Shown: piece by piece, positions 20,204-32,400 of the stretch
How the letters are laid out: every line of letters begins with the position of its first letter
Position numbering within the stretch: the stretch's first letter is position 1
Assembly (NCBI GenBank): GCA_018136815.1
Contig: CM030943.1
Location: 859,975-923,974, forward strand
Reading direction: 5' to 3'
Origin: Isochrysis galbana
Taxonomy: Eukaryota > Haptophyta > Isochrysidales > Isochrysidaceae
DNA: 64,000 nucleotides
The notes under the pieces: generated by a model
Told to the model about the DNA's origin: nothing
The model's input: only the letters and a program-made list of their open reading frames with translations
Databases searched by the model: none
Translations under genes and position numbers: made by a program

Positions 20204-23200
20204 ATGGAGAGCACAGAGCAGGGTGGCGACGTGCGCCACGAGCACAAGCCTTCGCTCCTGCACGGCGACAAGAGCCTAGAGCCAGCGCTGCCACAGACCG
20301 CCACTCCACTCCCGCCCACGGGAGCGCCCTCTCTCCACCTGATGACCCCGATGGCGATGGCGCCAGCGCAGGCGCCGGTCACGACCAAGCTGCCGGTGGC
20401 CGCCATGCCGCCCGCTCCACAGATGCCGCCCGCGATGGCACACACAGGCCGCCTTGCGCCACCTGGACAGCCGCCCGCGGTCATCAGCGCACCAGGGATG
20501 CTGTCTGCCCACAGCATGCCGGGCTGTGCGCCTGGGATGATGGCGACAGAGCAGCCGCTCATGGCGCCACAGCAGGGTCCGCTGCCCGGCGGTCTGCCCA
20601 TGGGACCTGCCTCCCAGCCCCCTAATCCGGGTCCGGCGCCGTATCGCCAGCTCAAGGTGGAGGATGCGCTCGCTTACCTCGACCAGGTCAAGATGAAGTT
20701 TGAGAAGCAGCCACACATCTACAACCAGGTGCGCAAGCGCATCGCTGTCCCATGCGTTACGACCTCACCCTGCCGCCCTCGCTGGCCGCACCGCCTGATC
20801 CGCTGCAGGATTTGCACCGCTTCCTTCTCACGTGTCTCCCCTTTGCACCCGAGCGTCCGGCTCACGCATCCCTGCTCCGAGCCACTCGTTGCTCTCTGCA
20901 CCTCCCCAGCCACTCATCACGCTGCGCCTCCCTACCACCGGCTCTGCAGTTCCTCGACATTATGAAGGAGTTCAAGGCGCAGTCCATTGACACTCCAGGT
21001 GTCATTGACCGAGTGCTGCAGCTCTTCCACGGCCATCGCGAACTCATTCTGGGCTTCAATACGTTCCTGCCCCCGGGCTACAAGATTGAGTTCACTGCTG
21101 ACGATGAAAACAAGCCACGAGTGCAGCTCAAGTACCCGCAGGGTGTCACCGGCCCGCAGCCACAGGGCTATGGCTCGGGCGCCTGCGGTCAGCCGGGCCC
21201 TGGGCCGCCAATGCAGCCGATGCCGCCGCAACCACCGCAGCACATGGCGTCGTCGATGTCGTCGAGCTACGCGCCAATCCAGCCGCAGCCAGGCACCGAT
21301 TTCAGCCAGCCGCCGCCACTGCCACAGGCCCAGCAGCCGCAGGTCGCGCCCTTGCAGCCACCGGTACAGGTTCAAGCGCAGTCGCAGGCGACCCCGGCGC
21401 AGCCCCAGCCCAAGAAGGCGCCTATCGAGTTCGATCAAGCCATCAATTACGTCACAAAGATCAAGACGCGCTTCGCCAAGCAGCCGGAAACCTACAAGGC
21501 CTTCCTTGAGATCTTACACACCTACCAAAAAGAGCAGCGCACCATCAAGGAGGTTTATGAGCAGGTGCGCACCCCACCCCCTTTCAACCTCTCTTCTCCA
21601 GGCCGATCGTTTGGGGGTTCGGCCGGTAATCGCCGCATGACGGGCCACGCGTTCTCCTAGCTGAATCCCCTCTTCCCCCCACTCATCTCCAGGTGTCCAC
21701 CCTCTTCAAGAACCACACTGATCTTTTGGCTGAGTTCTCACAATTCCTGCCCGATGGCAACCCCGAGGCTCCCACAGCCACGACCACTGTTCCCGTCAGC
21801 GGGGCCAAGGCACCCAAGAGCAAGGCGGCGAGTGCCGATCAGCATGCGCGTGCCAGCGCCAAGCCAGCCGCGCAACGGCCCGCGGGAAAGATGCTGCAGC
21901 GGCCACAACCGGCCGCCGCCGCGGCCGCCGCCGCGGCCGCGGCCGCCGTTGGGCCAGAAGACGACGATGAGCGGCTGTGGCCCAAGCCCAAGGGTGGCAA
22001 GGCCCGCGCCGAGTCGGCCAAGAACCGCGTGGAGGAGCCACGCCCACCGATGAACCGCTCGCCCGAGGCGGAGTTCTTCTCCAAGTGCCGCTCCCGCATG
22101 CCCAAGAGCCTGTACCTCGAGCTGCTTAAGTGCCTCAACCTCTACTCGCAGCAAATCCTCGAACGGTCGGAGCTTTTCACGCTTGTGCATGACCTTTTCA
22201 AACGGTCAGAGATTAGCCTTTTTCTCGCCTTTCGCCGATTGCTCGGCTACCAGGGCGCCGAGACGAACGAGGCACAGTCGCCGCCGCAATCCAAGGCGCC
22301 CATCGCGGAGGGGGGCTCCTTCCGCGATCTCGACTTCTCGACGATGAAGAAGCACGGGACGTCCTACCGCATCCTTCCCGACACGTACGAGATGCCCTCT
22401 TGCTCGGGCCGCGGGCCGCTCGAGCAGCTCGTCCTCAACGATTCGTGGGTTTCTGTGCCGACGGGCACCGAGGATCTTAACTTCAAGACGATGCGCAAAA
22501 ACCAGTACGAGGAGGCCATCTTCCGTGCGGAGGACGAGCGCTTCGAGCTAGACACAGCCATCGAGACGAACACGGCTACGCTCATCTTCATGATTTCCGT
22601 AGAGGCCGAGATCACTGCGCTCTCGGAGCAGGAGAAACGACGCTACCGTCTCCCCAACGGGCTCTCAGCAATGCATTGCAAATCGCTCCGACGGCTCTAC
22701 GGCACTCAGGGCTCCCAGGTCATTGAATTGCTACTCAAGTGCCCTGCTGCCGCCGTCACGCAAGTGATCCGCCGACTGAGACAGAAGGATGCAGAGTGGC
22801 GTGCACAGCGCGCGTCTTTGAGCAAGGGGTGGAAGGAGGTCTACGAGAAGAACTGGACCAAATCGCTGGACCATCGCTCCTTCTATTTTAAGCAGGGAGA
22901 CAAGAAGAACTTCTCGGGCAAGCAGATGGTCCTCGAGGTGAAGGCTCTCGCAGAGGACCGCGATGGCGACGACGGCAAGACTGAGACAGCTACCGCATCC
23001 CGCCCGAACGAAAGCGCCAGCCCTGTCGACGGCGCTCTTCACCTGCCGTTCAAGATCAAGCAACCGCTCTCCACCCTACACGATGAGACGCTCGAGTTGG
23101 TGACATTCGCTGCCAAGCTGTCTTTCTCGCTTATCCCTGATGCTGAGGTGGACACCAAGATCGCCGAATTCTGGGACAGGCTAGTGCGACCCTTCTTTTC

Positions 23201-24756
23201 GTGCCCGGAGCTGGAGCCGGACGGCGGCAAGGCGATGCGCGCTGCGGCTGCCGCTGCCGCCGCACCAGGCGAGAGCGCGCCACGCACAAAGCCTCTCGTC
23301 ATCGCTGCTGCCGAGTACGGCGAGGACGACGCGACGCGCGACGCGCGGCCGCCCGAGTCACGCTACTCCATGCCGCTCTCCTATCCCAAGACGTCCTCGC
23401 AACTGCTGCTCGGCAACTCGCACCTCTACATCTTTGTGCGGTTGTACCACATCATTATCGAGCGCCTCGCCGCAGCCAGAGAGATGGCCCTCAAGGTGGC
23501 TCAGGCGTCTTCCGACGACGAACCGGCCCCGAGCGGCGCCGAGAATGGCGTCTCGGCCACTGAGCTCTCCGCAGCGTCCGCAGAGCAGGAGGCACGCCGC
23601 CGGACCATCGCCAAGCTTAAGGAAGAGGCGAACGGCGACTTGTATAAGGCCTTCCTCGCGGCGCTCCGCCAGCTTGTCGAGGCAAAGCTCGAGGCGGCTA
23701 CATATGAGGACATCCTTCGCACGTTGCTCGGCTCAAACGCATACATCCTCTTTACTCTGCACAAAATCCTGTCCCAGGCGCTCAAGCAGCTGCAGATGCT
23801 GCTCGTTGAGGATACTTCCTCGAGACTGCTCGAGCTCTACGCATATGAGCGTCAGCGCATCGCTTGTGGCGCCATGTGCGAGGGAACCTACCGCAACAAT
23901 TGCCGGCTCATCCTCGAGGGCGACGACGCTTTCTGCATGGAGCAAGCCTACAATGAGGGTGGCGGCGAGCTCTCTATGTCCTTCCTGCGCGAACGCGACG
24001 TGGACGAGGAAGAGGAAGCTGCTGAAGCAGAGGCCCAGGAAGAAGACGAGGAAGACGAGGCCGCAGGAGAGGGCGGAGCTGCCTGGGCTCAGTATATGGA
24101 CTCCTTTGTCGAGGTGGGCGCTCATTCGTGATGAGCTGCTGGATTTTGCAGCATCCCAAGCTCACGGCCTGCATGGCTCCCCGCGCTCAGCGCTCACATG
24201 CCTGCCACCGGCTCTCACTCCAACCAATTATTCCGTCTGATCGTCTTGTCTGACCACCGTGTCTGGCAGGTCAATCGCGCTCCAAAGCGCACGAAGCCGG
24301 CGCTGATCCTCACTCGGCTGATCAAGCGGCAGATGTCTACGCGCCCTCGCCCGTGGGAGAGCGGATTGTTGCTCAACGGACTCGAGTGTAGGGCGGCTCT
24401 CGGCTCGTGCAAACTTAGGCGAGGCTGCGGCGCGATGCGCCCCCTTTCTCCCCCGATTGCTGAGATCTTTTTCTCTCTCCTTCCCCCTGTACGGCCTTTG
24501 TGACCCCGCCCTTACATGTGTCCTCGTTAGGTTCGCCCATCGTTCCGAGGACCTCTGGTTTGTTCCATCGACCACACCGGGGACCAAGCGCGCGCGCTCT
24601 GACGCTTCGGCCAAGGCCAAGCGGCGAAAGCTCAATCGTTGGCTCGAAGCGCAGCCACGTGAGGCGGGAGCAAGTGTACTGACCGGGCTCACTTCCTCCG
24701 GTCCGGTCCGCTTGCCTGACGCCACGACTTGGCAGCCGAAGGCCCTCCAAACCTGA
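20204..24756 (+). CDS. SIN3: SIN3 transcriptional corepressor, five exons
   Basis: Scaffold of the SIN3-histone deacetylase complex, nuclear. Exons: 20204-20728, 20950-21564, 21693-24113, 24270-24418, 24531-24756, giving 1311 aa; all joins keep frame. The first intron interrupts PAH1: LKVEDALAYLDQVKMKFEKQPHIYNQ joins FLDIMKEFKAQSIDTPGVIDRV and ILGFNTFLPPGY. PAH2 (FDQAINYVTKIKTRFAKQPETY) is interrupted by intron 2. A third PAH-like unit is EAEFFSKCRSRMPKSLYLELL. The HDAC-interaction domain follows (DLDFSTMKKHGTSYRILP, then SWVSVPTGTEDLNFKTMRKNQYEE). The C-terminal SIN3 region has FYFKQGDKKNFSGKQM and FVRLYHIIIERL, and ends with NGLECRAALGSCKLRF and SEDLWFVP. The N-terminal 150 residues and the linker after PAH1 are Pro/Gln/Met-rich. 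Intron 4 appears to use a GC-AG pair. A very acidic stretch lies around 24000-24070. Confidence 0.95.
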
Positions 24757-26344
24757 GATCGCACAGCGGCGCGGGGCTCCTAGCTGATGGGCGCCGCAAG
24801 TACGAGGCAGCACTTGGACTGATGAAGCCTAGAGCAGGTGGTTGGGCGCATCACAGGTCGACGATGATGACATCAAGCGTTAGTATGGTCGGACGAGGAA
24901 GGGGGCGGCAGCCGAGGACTATTGCTTGAGATTCGCACAAGCCGCGAGTCTGGCTACTTACTGAGGCGGGTCGGTCGTGCCCGTGGCCCTTTGCCGAGTC
25001 CGTCTAGAATCCTTCTGCAGGCCGTCTTGGACGGAGTGCACTCTTGCGCTCAGCAGAATGGGGGAAAGGAGGGGGGGGGGGGGGTGTCAAAGCGCTCCGC
25101 GCTAACTTGGTTGCACCGCCATTTGCTAGGCCATGGCAGCTAGGCCGATGCGCGCCGAGGGATGTGACCAAGCTGGCCGCGTGGCGTTCAAACCTTAGAG
25201 GCATACCATGCGGCAGATTGGCAATTCGTAGTTGCCAAACGTTGGCAGTTTCGGTGGGTGGCAGGACACTATCTTCCATCTTTGTTTACGTCGTTGTAGG
25301 CATCGTCAGCGCGGGGAAGGTGGAATAGAGGCAGCGTCACGACCGATAAGGATAGTTTGTGTGCAATCAAAGCGCTCGTACCCGCTCACGCTACGTAGTA
25401 ATGGCAACGAGTGTTTTCTGCTTGCGTGTGGTTGCGAATTTGCGTGCTTGTATCATGCGGTGTGGGGTGGGATGTGTGATCGATGTGCGAGAGGTTGTAA
25501 TTTTTTCTTTGTTGCGCGGCTGTCGTTACGAGAAAAGGGCCAACCTATCGACTGCTAGCCCAGTCACTCACTCTTTTCAACCACTATTTTCTACCTCCCC
25601 TAGTGCAGGGCAACTTGCTGCAGGAGAGGCCAGGGGGACAGCACCAGAGCCTCCACTGTCCACTGCCCCCTGAGCTAACCCTCTGGGGGGACCCGAGGGA
25701 CGAGGGACCCCCCAGAAAGGGGCCATGGCGCGCGCAGGCATCACGCGCCCATAGGAGAACGAAGAAAACCGCAAGAAATGAGAAATGAACAACAAAAAAG
25801 CCGACACGATTCACGATTCGACATAAGCAAACATAAGAATAGAAATAAGAAAAGGTTCAGCTCGGTGTATGTGGGTAGGAATGCTAGCTAACAAGATGTC
25901 ATACGACACTATAAGTTCTAACGTCTAACGTCCGGTGTATTGTATGTGGCATGTGGCTAGGAATGCTAGCCAACAAGATGTTCTATGACGCCATAAGTTC
26001 TAACTAACGGAAGATGCCATGTCTCGACGTCTCGATGCGGGGGGTGGGGTGGGGGGTGGGGGGGGGGGCGGAGAGAGTCCTGTGCGCTCCGGCGGTTTAC
26101 CAATAGAGAGGAGTCGCCCCCCCCTCTCTCTCTCCCCCCGGGGCCGCTCTCGCCCGCTCCCGCGCGCGCGCTCCCTTCCCCCTCGCCCTCTCGGGTAAGG
26201 GAGGCCGCACCTGCGTGCCACGGGCTCTCGTTGCGGTCCGGATCCGCGCGCGCCTGTGTCTTGCACACACCCGCTCGTCGCAAGGGCCGACCCCTGTGGC
26301 CTCCTCGCGCGCCCTCAGGTCCACACTCGTCCTCCCTGAACACC
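24757..26344. other. Intergenic stretch, with a diverged repeat copy near 25603-25740
   Basis: No gene is supported. 25603-25740 contains CAGGAGAGGCCAGGG and TCCACTGCCCCCTGAGCT, blocks found in the structured-repeat family at 36.9, 49.6 and 51.8 kb. A direct repeat of about 25 nt (ATGTGG...TAGGAATGCTAGC, then AACAAGATGT) occurs at about 25870 and 25955. A pyrimidine-rich tract lies before the next gene. Confidence 0.5.
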
Positions 26345-26964
26345 ATGGTGAAGCGGACAGCAGCCAAGCCGACCGCTGCGCAGCCAGCGAGGAAACTCAA
26401 CAGCCAGATCACACTCAATACCAATAAGGGCTCCTTCAAGTTCACCAAGGTGCAATGGTGTCCCGCCCTCGCGGGCGCGTACGCCCCTCTCACTCACTCT
26501 CTCTTTCTCTCCCACCCTCCCTCTCACTCACTTTCGCTTTCTCAGGTTGCCGACGGTCTTTTCGTGCAGCATGAGTGGGGAGCCAATTCTGGGCAGATCG
26601 GCATCCCCACGGATTCCTTGTTACAGTTCTCTGCCATTCTCTCCGGCTTTGCCGCCGGGAACTCGGCGACCCCTGCAGTTAAGAAGACGGCAGTTGCCAA
26701 GCCTGCTGTCAAGCCCAAGGGTATTGCTAAGAAAGAGTCGAGGAAAGAGAAGAAACCTCCAGCGCCCAAGCCCACCGTTGAGGTACTACCATGCGTGCTT
26801 CCGATAGAAATAGCCTGATATTCTTTCAATGTGTGTGATTGAAAGCTCACCTCCCCTCCCTTCTCTCGCCTATTCACAAGGATTTGGATGCCGACCTTAA
26901 TTCCTACCTATCTGGTCGCAAGGGCGGTGACGCTTCAAGTGGGGCGAAAGTGGAGACAGCATGA
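26345..26964 (+). CDS. Small basic protein with an FoP-like C-terminal motif, three exons
   Basis: Exons 26345-26449, 26546-26782 and 26881-26964 give 141 aa, all joins in phase 0. Intron 1 is 96 nt with no in-frame stop, so its retention would still yield an open frame. The N-terminus is Lys/Ala/Pro-rich, the middle reads ADGLFVQHEWGANSGQIGIP, and a Lys/Pro/Ala-rich tail (AVKKTAVAKPAVKPKGIAKK) follows. The last exon begins DLDADLNSYLSGRKGG. That L-D-x-x-L-x-x-Y pattern resembles the C-terminal FoP motif of ALYREF and CHTOP, mRNA-export adaptors. The rest has no resemblance I can name, so a role in RNA or chromatin binding is only a suggestion. A CT-rich tract precedes the CACCATGG start. Confidence 0.6.
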
Positions 26965-27430
26965 GGGCTTTGCCTGAGAGATGGCCTTTATAATCATCCT
27001 TATGGCTTCAATGAAACTCCCGCGGTGATGAAAATAAGAGACGGGCGTGGTACTCGTATTCGCTGAACTCCGATGAGGGGGGGGGGGGGAGGCTTTCTTG
27101 CCCTTGCTACATTTAAGTGTGCAATGGTGTGTCCACTTCTTGACAAATATTGGGCATGCTACAAGCTCGTACACCACGCTACTATGCTGTGGGATACAAT
27201 CTGCCCACCTGTACCTCAACTTATCCGCGTCGTTTCTTCCATCTGGCCAGTCTTTTATCTGTGCGATCGCGCGTGTGTGCCGTCCTCCGTGTATCACTAC
27301 CGCATACAGTGCAAGTATTGCGGTCGGCCTTGCTCGTCCACATGATCTCGTGTGGCTGCCTTGGGACGTGTGACTGCAGTGAAATGTGTATGTGGACGTA
27401 CCTTTTGACGTGGATGTAGTGGTAGTGGAA
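26965..27430. other. Intergenic stretch without a supported gene
   Basis: Between the small basic protein gene and LINE copy 4. Contains a G-run at 27077-27088. Open frames on both strands are short and without recognisable domains. Confidence 0.4.
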
Positions 27431-27455
27431 TGTGTTTGTGTTGTCCGCCTTTACA

Positions 27456-27711
27456 CGCCCAACACGTGCCCAAGCGGGCACGCGGGAAAATGCTTCGGAT
27501 CAAAAGGCTTTTGCAGAAGGCCTGCCCGAAGCCCCACACTCCGAATCAGGCCTTAGGTAGCGCACCAAGGCCGGACCCCGGAAACCGAAGAAAAAGGAAT
27601 GAAGGGGGGCAGGGAACGAGATGGAGGGAGGGAAGTTAAAGGCGGTGTTAGGTAGTGACGGGAGGACCTGAGACTAGTAGGTGTGCAGCCCAGAATCTTC
27701 AGATTTTTTTG
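27456..27711 (+). mobile_element. LINE 3' end, copy 4, with target duplication
   Basis: Carries the same blocks as copy 1 (AGGCCTGCCCGAAGCC, CCGGACCCCGGAAACC, then a purine-rich stretch) and ends GTGTGCAGCCCAGAATCTTC plus AGATTTTTTT. GTGTTGTCCGCCT occurs on both sides (about 27438-27450 and 27720-27732), consistent with a target duplication. Strongly 5'-truncated, no complete ORF. Confidence 0.85.
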
Positions 27712-28239
27712 TTTTTGTGTGTGTTGTCCGCCTACATTTACATTTGGCAGAAGTGCGATGTGCTGCATACATAAGAGATGCGGCAAGCCGTCGGTTGCCT
27801 GCAAGCTTCAGGGCCTTGGCTATGGGTACCATCCACGCCGTGTGCATGATGAGATCACCCCCTCTCATGGGACAACCAGACACAACAAGAAGGTGTGATC
27901 GCTTTGATGTTGGCATCTCAGAATGACCATGGCAGTTGTGTGTGAAGGCACCGATCGACGCAAAGGTTGAGATTGTCAAGAAGACAAAAAGAGAATGGTA
28001 CGGCTTTACTACTCGCATGTTGAAATGTCAATGACTTCTGTGCTCGGGGTCCCGCGGGGGGGGACTCGCACGGCGTGCGCTTGACGAAACTTTCCACCCC
28101 GCGCATGTGATTGCCACTCATCATGCGCACGGCGTGCACGCATCTGGCGAAACTCTAGAGAGTCTTCTTCCTCTCCCAGACATCTTTCCACACCTCGCTC
28201 TCCTCTTCCCCTCCTCTCCACAAGTCTCGCTCCTTCGAC

Positions 28240-28814
28240 ATGGGCCAGTACTTTGTCTTCATCGCCAAGCGACTCGGTCACCGCACCTACGAGGAGATCC
28301 GCGCCCCAGCCTTCAAGTTCTGCGAACACATGGAGGAGGGCATGAGCGGCGCCATCCTGGCGATGCTGCTCGTCACAGCCTCTGGCATGGGCCGTGGGTG
28401 TGGAGACTTTCGCGTGGATCTGGCCAAGGAACGCTACCCGTCGATGTGGGCACTCATCAAGCCATACATGGGCCGTTGGTGCAAGGCAACCCTCATGCTC
28501 GTCGGCGACTACTCTGACGAGTACGACAAGATCCCAATCCCAAAGACCAGATACATTGGAGAGCAAGCCGCCGTCGCGTATCTCTGCATGGAATACATCA
28601 ATACATCACGGCGGTCGCGTACGCTGAAGCGGATCCCATGGTGCAAGTGCGCCGAGCAGCTGGCAAACTCTTCATGCAGAACAAGGAGGCCGTCCTCGCA
28701 CGCATCACGGATCTCGCCACCCAAGATCAGCCGAGCGACATCGTCGCCTGCCAGAAGAACGACATCGAGGAGGAGGTGTGCGAGAAAAAGACGAAAAGGA
28801 TGAAAACTCAGTAG
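28240..28814 (+). CDS. Hypothetical MGQYF-type protein, probably frameshifted near its middle
   Basis: The frame from the ATG at 28240 begins MGQYFVFIAKRLGHRTYEEI and continues through KFCEHMEEGMSGAILAMLL, SGMGRGCGDF, YPSMWALIKPYMGRW and LVGDYSDEYDKIP. The opening MGQYF, the G-x-G-R-G-x-G-D block and the GDYxDE motif recall an uncharacterised family of small MGQYY proteins seen in bacteria and some viruses; this is from memory, not a search. At about 28600 the frame switches: a coding-like helix-rich stretch (VQVRRAAGKLFMQNKEAVLA, then DIEEEVCEKK) runs on in the next frame to the stop at 28812-28814. Sequencing error, true frameshift or a missed tiny intron are all possible. A truncated copy sits at 52135. 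Function unknown. Confidence 0.6.
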
Positions 28815-29461
28815 CTTTGGGGTTACCGTGTGTTTTGGGGAAGGGGGGAGTTGCTATGCTCACGTCCTTGATTAGCTTTGTACTCATCTTTGTGATAATA
28901 ATACAATGGAGACTGGTTGAAAAAGAAAACATGCACCTCTGGGTGAAAAAAAATAATAACCTGGCCCTCTTTTGACGGAACGCGACTTTGAAGGTTGCAC
29001 ACCCTTGATGTTGGCCTACCAATGTGGTCATGAGACCTCCTCTGCTAACATGTTTTTTGGCGGAGCCACATCGGCCGTGTGCCCGGCGCACGCGTGGCCG
29101 GCGGCACCCGTGCCGCGCGTGGATGCGCGCTGCCCCCCCCCCCCCCCTCCCCCCCCGCCAAGAGCCCTTAACGAGGCACCTAAGGTGAAAAGGTCTGCTT
29201 CAGGCGTGGTACCTGATGATCAACCTGCGTCCCGTGCCCCTAAGCTTAGATAAATCGCCCTAAATCTACATCTCAGCCAGGCGGGCCTCTACTGGCTTCG
29301 ACACATGAGCCGGCCTCCTCATCCAATCTTGATAGGGCCAGCCCAGATTGAGTTGGCTAACAATAGCTTATTGAGAAGACTGCGAAGAACTCATCAGAAA
29401 GAAAGAAGTGCTGATCATCATCAGGGAACAAAGGTTACCTGATCCCGCGTGCGGATCACCA
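28815..29461. other. Intergenic stretch without a supported gene
   Basis: A/T-richer than its surroundings, with a C-run at 29131-29155. Nothing recognisable. It is the downstream region of both the MGQYF gene and the FUSC gene. Confidence 0.4.
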
Positions 29462-32400
29462 TCAAGCGAAAACGACTGATCGTAAATCAAAAGGCTCCTC
29501 ATGCACGTGCATCTCATTAATAGCTGCGTCAAGAGCAATCATTCGCTGAGCAAGCAGTCGTACGGCGTAAACACGAGCGTTAAAGCCAAGCACATCGCGG
29601 TTTGTTACTGGTGGCGTGGCAGTCACAGCCGCCGCTGCGGCCGCTGCGGCGTCATCATTAGCGGCCCACACGGAAGCGCTCTCGGCGCGCTCGCGCCCCG
29701 AAAAGGCGCGCTCGCGCCCCGAAAAGGCACGCTCGGCGAGAGAGCGAATGACGGCGCCGTAGCAGTCTTCCAGAAGCCGCAACGTCGAGTGTACGCTGGC
29801 GTAGAGAGGTTCTTGGCCCTGCCCGCCCCCGATCTTGCCCGGACCTCGGAAGACGCGGGCGCCCGACAGCCGCAGCTTTTGTTCCAGCCTTTGCAAGCCT
29901 TGGGCGACCATGAGTTCAAGGCGATTGAGAGGTCTAGTCAGTGGTCTCAAGAGAACGCGGGCCTCACCCTGGCCAAGAAGCTCATTCGTCATTTGCATGG
30001 TGTCGAGCGCGTCCAGAACCGCGCGCATCGCCTTCAGAACACCCTTCGCGGGGGGGGCGGCATAGGGTGCTCGCCAGCACGCGGGTGTTGCATCGGCCTC
30101 ATCAATGAGAATTGGAAGCGCCGAAAGCCGGCGATTTACGATGCCGCTTATCACTTTCATCGACGTCACAAGGGATTCAGCTGTGAGCCTAGGCGACGTG
30201 GAATCTCGAAGTCTGGTGGATGTTGATTGCCTTTCGATGCGCGCCCTCGCCTCCGCCTTCGCGTCGGACAGCGCTCGTTCAAGGGAGGTCGCGGTGGCGG
30301 AATGTGGAATGCAGGCACCGATGTCCGTGTTGCCCGATGATCGCGGCGTTCTCGATGATGCATTCTCCGCCATGCGTGCCGTGGCGGCTGCATTGTCGCG
30401 GACATCAGAACATCTCGATGCGGGATGATGGCTGCAATCATGGCTTGACATTTCCAAGTGTGGTTGAGAGCTCATCTCGACGTATCCAGATGACGAGATT
30501 ACGTCGAGGCTACCGCAAGCTGCGAGACGGTGCTCTTTATTGTGACGCTCTGGTGCGCGATGCCCGATGGGCTTTCCCCTACTAGGCTGCAATTGTGGTT
30601 CTGCGAAGGTCACGCCGTCTACGAGGAGAGATTTAGCAAGCCAATGCTCATGCGTCTCGGCCCAAAGCAGCCGTAGGCCGGCAGCGCCGTCAGCCAGTGC
30701 GTGGCGCGCCGAGGCGCGAGAATCGATAGGAAATATGCAGAGCGAGGCGATGGCCACGATGGCTAGCCCGACAAGCGTATACTGGATGCGATCAAAGGAG
30801 AAATTTTCCGCATCAGCTCTGTTAACCTCGCAGCGGGCACCCAGCCCTCCGCACTCTGGCCCCATTAAGACGATCGCGGCAGTGAAATGCGCCACCAGAG
30901 CGGCGTAGGACACTTGAGGAACCGAGGCACGGACAAAGCCGCAGCCGACGGCGAAACCAACATACAAAACGATGAGCGTTCCGAGCCGTAGGGCATCGCG
31001 CCCGTCACTCAATTTCATCACGGAGTCTCCACTTCCTGCGGCGTCGGCAGCGTTCACATCGCTCGCACCGAGGCTGTCATAGGCGCCGTATACCACGGCG
31101 TCGAGCCTTGATGCAGCATACACAGCGGCCACCGCAAAAAAAGCGCCGATGACAGAACCTTGCAAACGTAAGAGAGACGCTCGAAATGATGCCCCGGCAC
31201 CTAGCTCCATCACCATGGCGACCGTGATACCGGCCCACACGCCTCGCTGCTCCGGCCAGGTGACGGCGCAAGCAGCCAAGAGGGCGATGGATAATCGGGC
31301 CGCGCCCTTGACACGTGTGTGTTTGGCCCACTTGCTGGCCACGCGGCCAGATTTGTCGAGTGCCATGCTGGCGGAAGTGGTAGACGGTTGGTCGATTTGG
31401 CGGCGCCTCTCCCTGGGTTCTCGGGCACCGCATTGTGCGCTGCTGGCCTCTTCAGCATCCTCCACGACCCTGGACCCGAGCTGAGCCGTCTCCTCGCCAA
31501 CACTCATTTCCCACTCGTCTGGCCCTTCCGATTCTCCTCCAGCAGCAGGGCATGCGGGAGGCACATGAGTTGGCGCAGGGAAGCTGAGCAAATATCGCAA
31601 CGCCAAGCGAATCTTTTGCGAGATGCCAATGGACGCCATGCAAGCATTCGGAGATGAGGCGCCTTCTTGCATGCCAATGGCACCGGCATCACCACATGCA
31701 CGGCATGCATCACAAGGACGGCATGCTAAATGCTTCTTAAGCGGCTTGGTGTGAGCCAAGGCAGCGTCTCGAAGCACTCGGGCGTAGGCTGTGCAAAGGA
31801 AAAGCATTCCCTCCGCGATGATCAGGGCTTGGTGAGCAGAGCCATGAAAAAGAGCTAGACTGGCTCCTCCGCGAGCCGCCCCGGTGGGAGCATCACCGTG
31901 ACCATCCCAGGTATCCACGGTTCCGCCTAGCGCATTCGCAGCTGGCTTGACCTCCGTTTTTTCATGAGAACGAGCATGGAGCGAACCACGCTCGGATGAC
32001 AAACGATGGGCCGTGAACCTTAGCGATGAGGAAAGAAGATGGGCATGAGTCGGTCACTGGATAAACCATGCCAAAGAACACATGACAGAGACGGGCCGCA
32101 TACAGTCTGGCAATACCGGCGGAGAGCCACTTACCGGGGAAGATAGATGTACACGAGCCTTGCTTCAAAGAAAGCGGCATCGAGCGACTTCAAAACCTCT
32201 TCGACTTCACTTGCCAATCTTGCTGCATCCACCTCAGGGCGGCGAAACCTTCCAGTGATTTGTGCGAATGAGCGGGAGCACGCGCACAAGGCCTGCAGCT
32301 GCGGCCCAAGGGCTCGGAGTACCTGGAGTAGGGTCATGAGATTCCAAGGGATTGATACGAGTCCATCACGTACGACCAAGCTGAAACCCACGCTAGTAGG

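Noticed and set aside
19235-20263. Long overlapping frames rich in Arg/Glu/Gly or Ser/Leu/Pro around the first N gap
   Set aside because: They follow from GA, G and C runs, exist in several frames at once and cross the 100 N; no domain.
29623-30428. Plus-strand frames antisense to the FUSC gene
   Set aside because: Shadows of GC-rich codons; domains and splice joins support only the minus strand.
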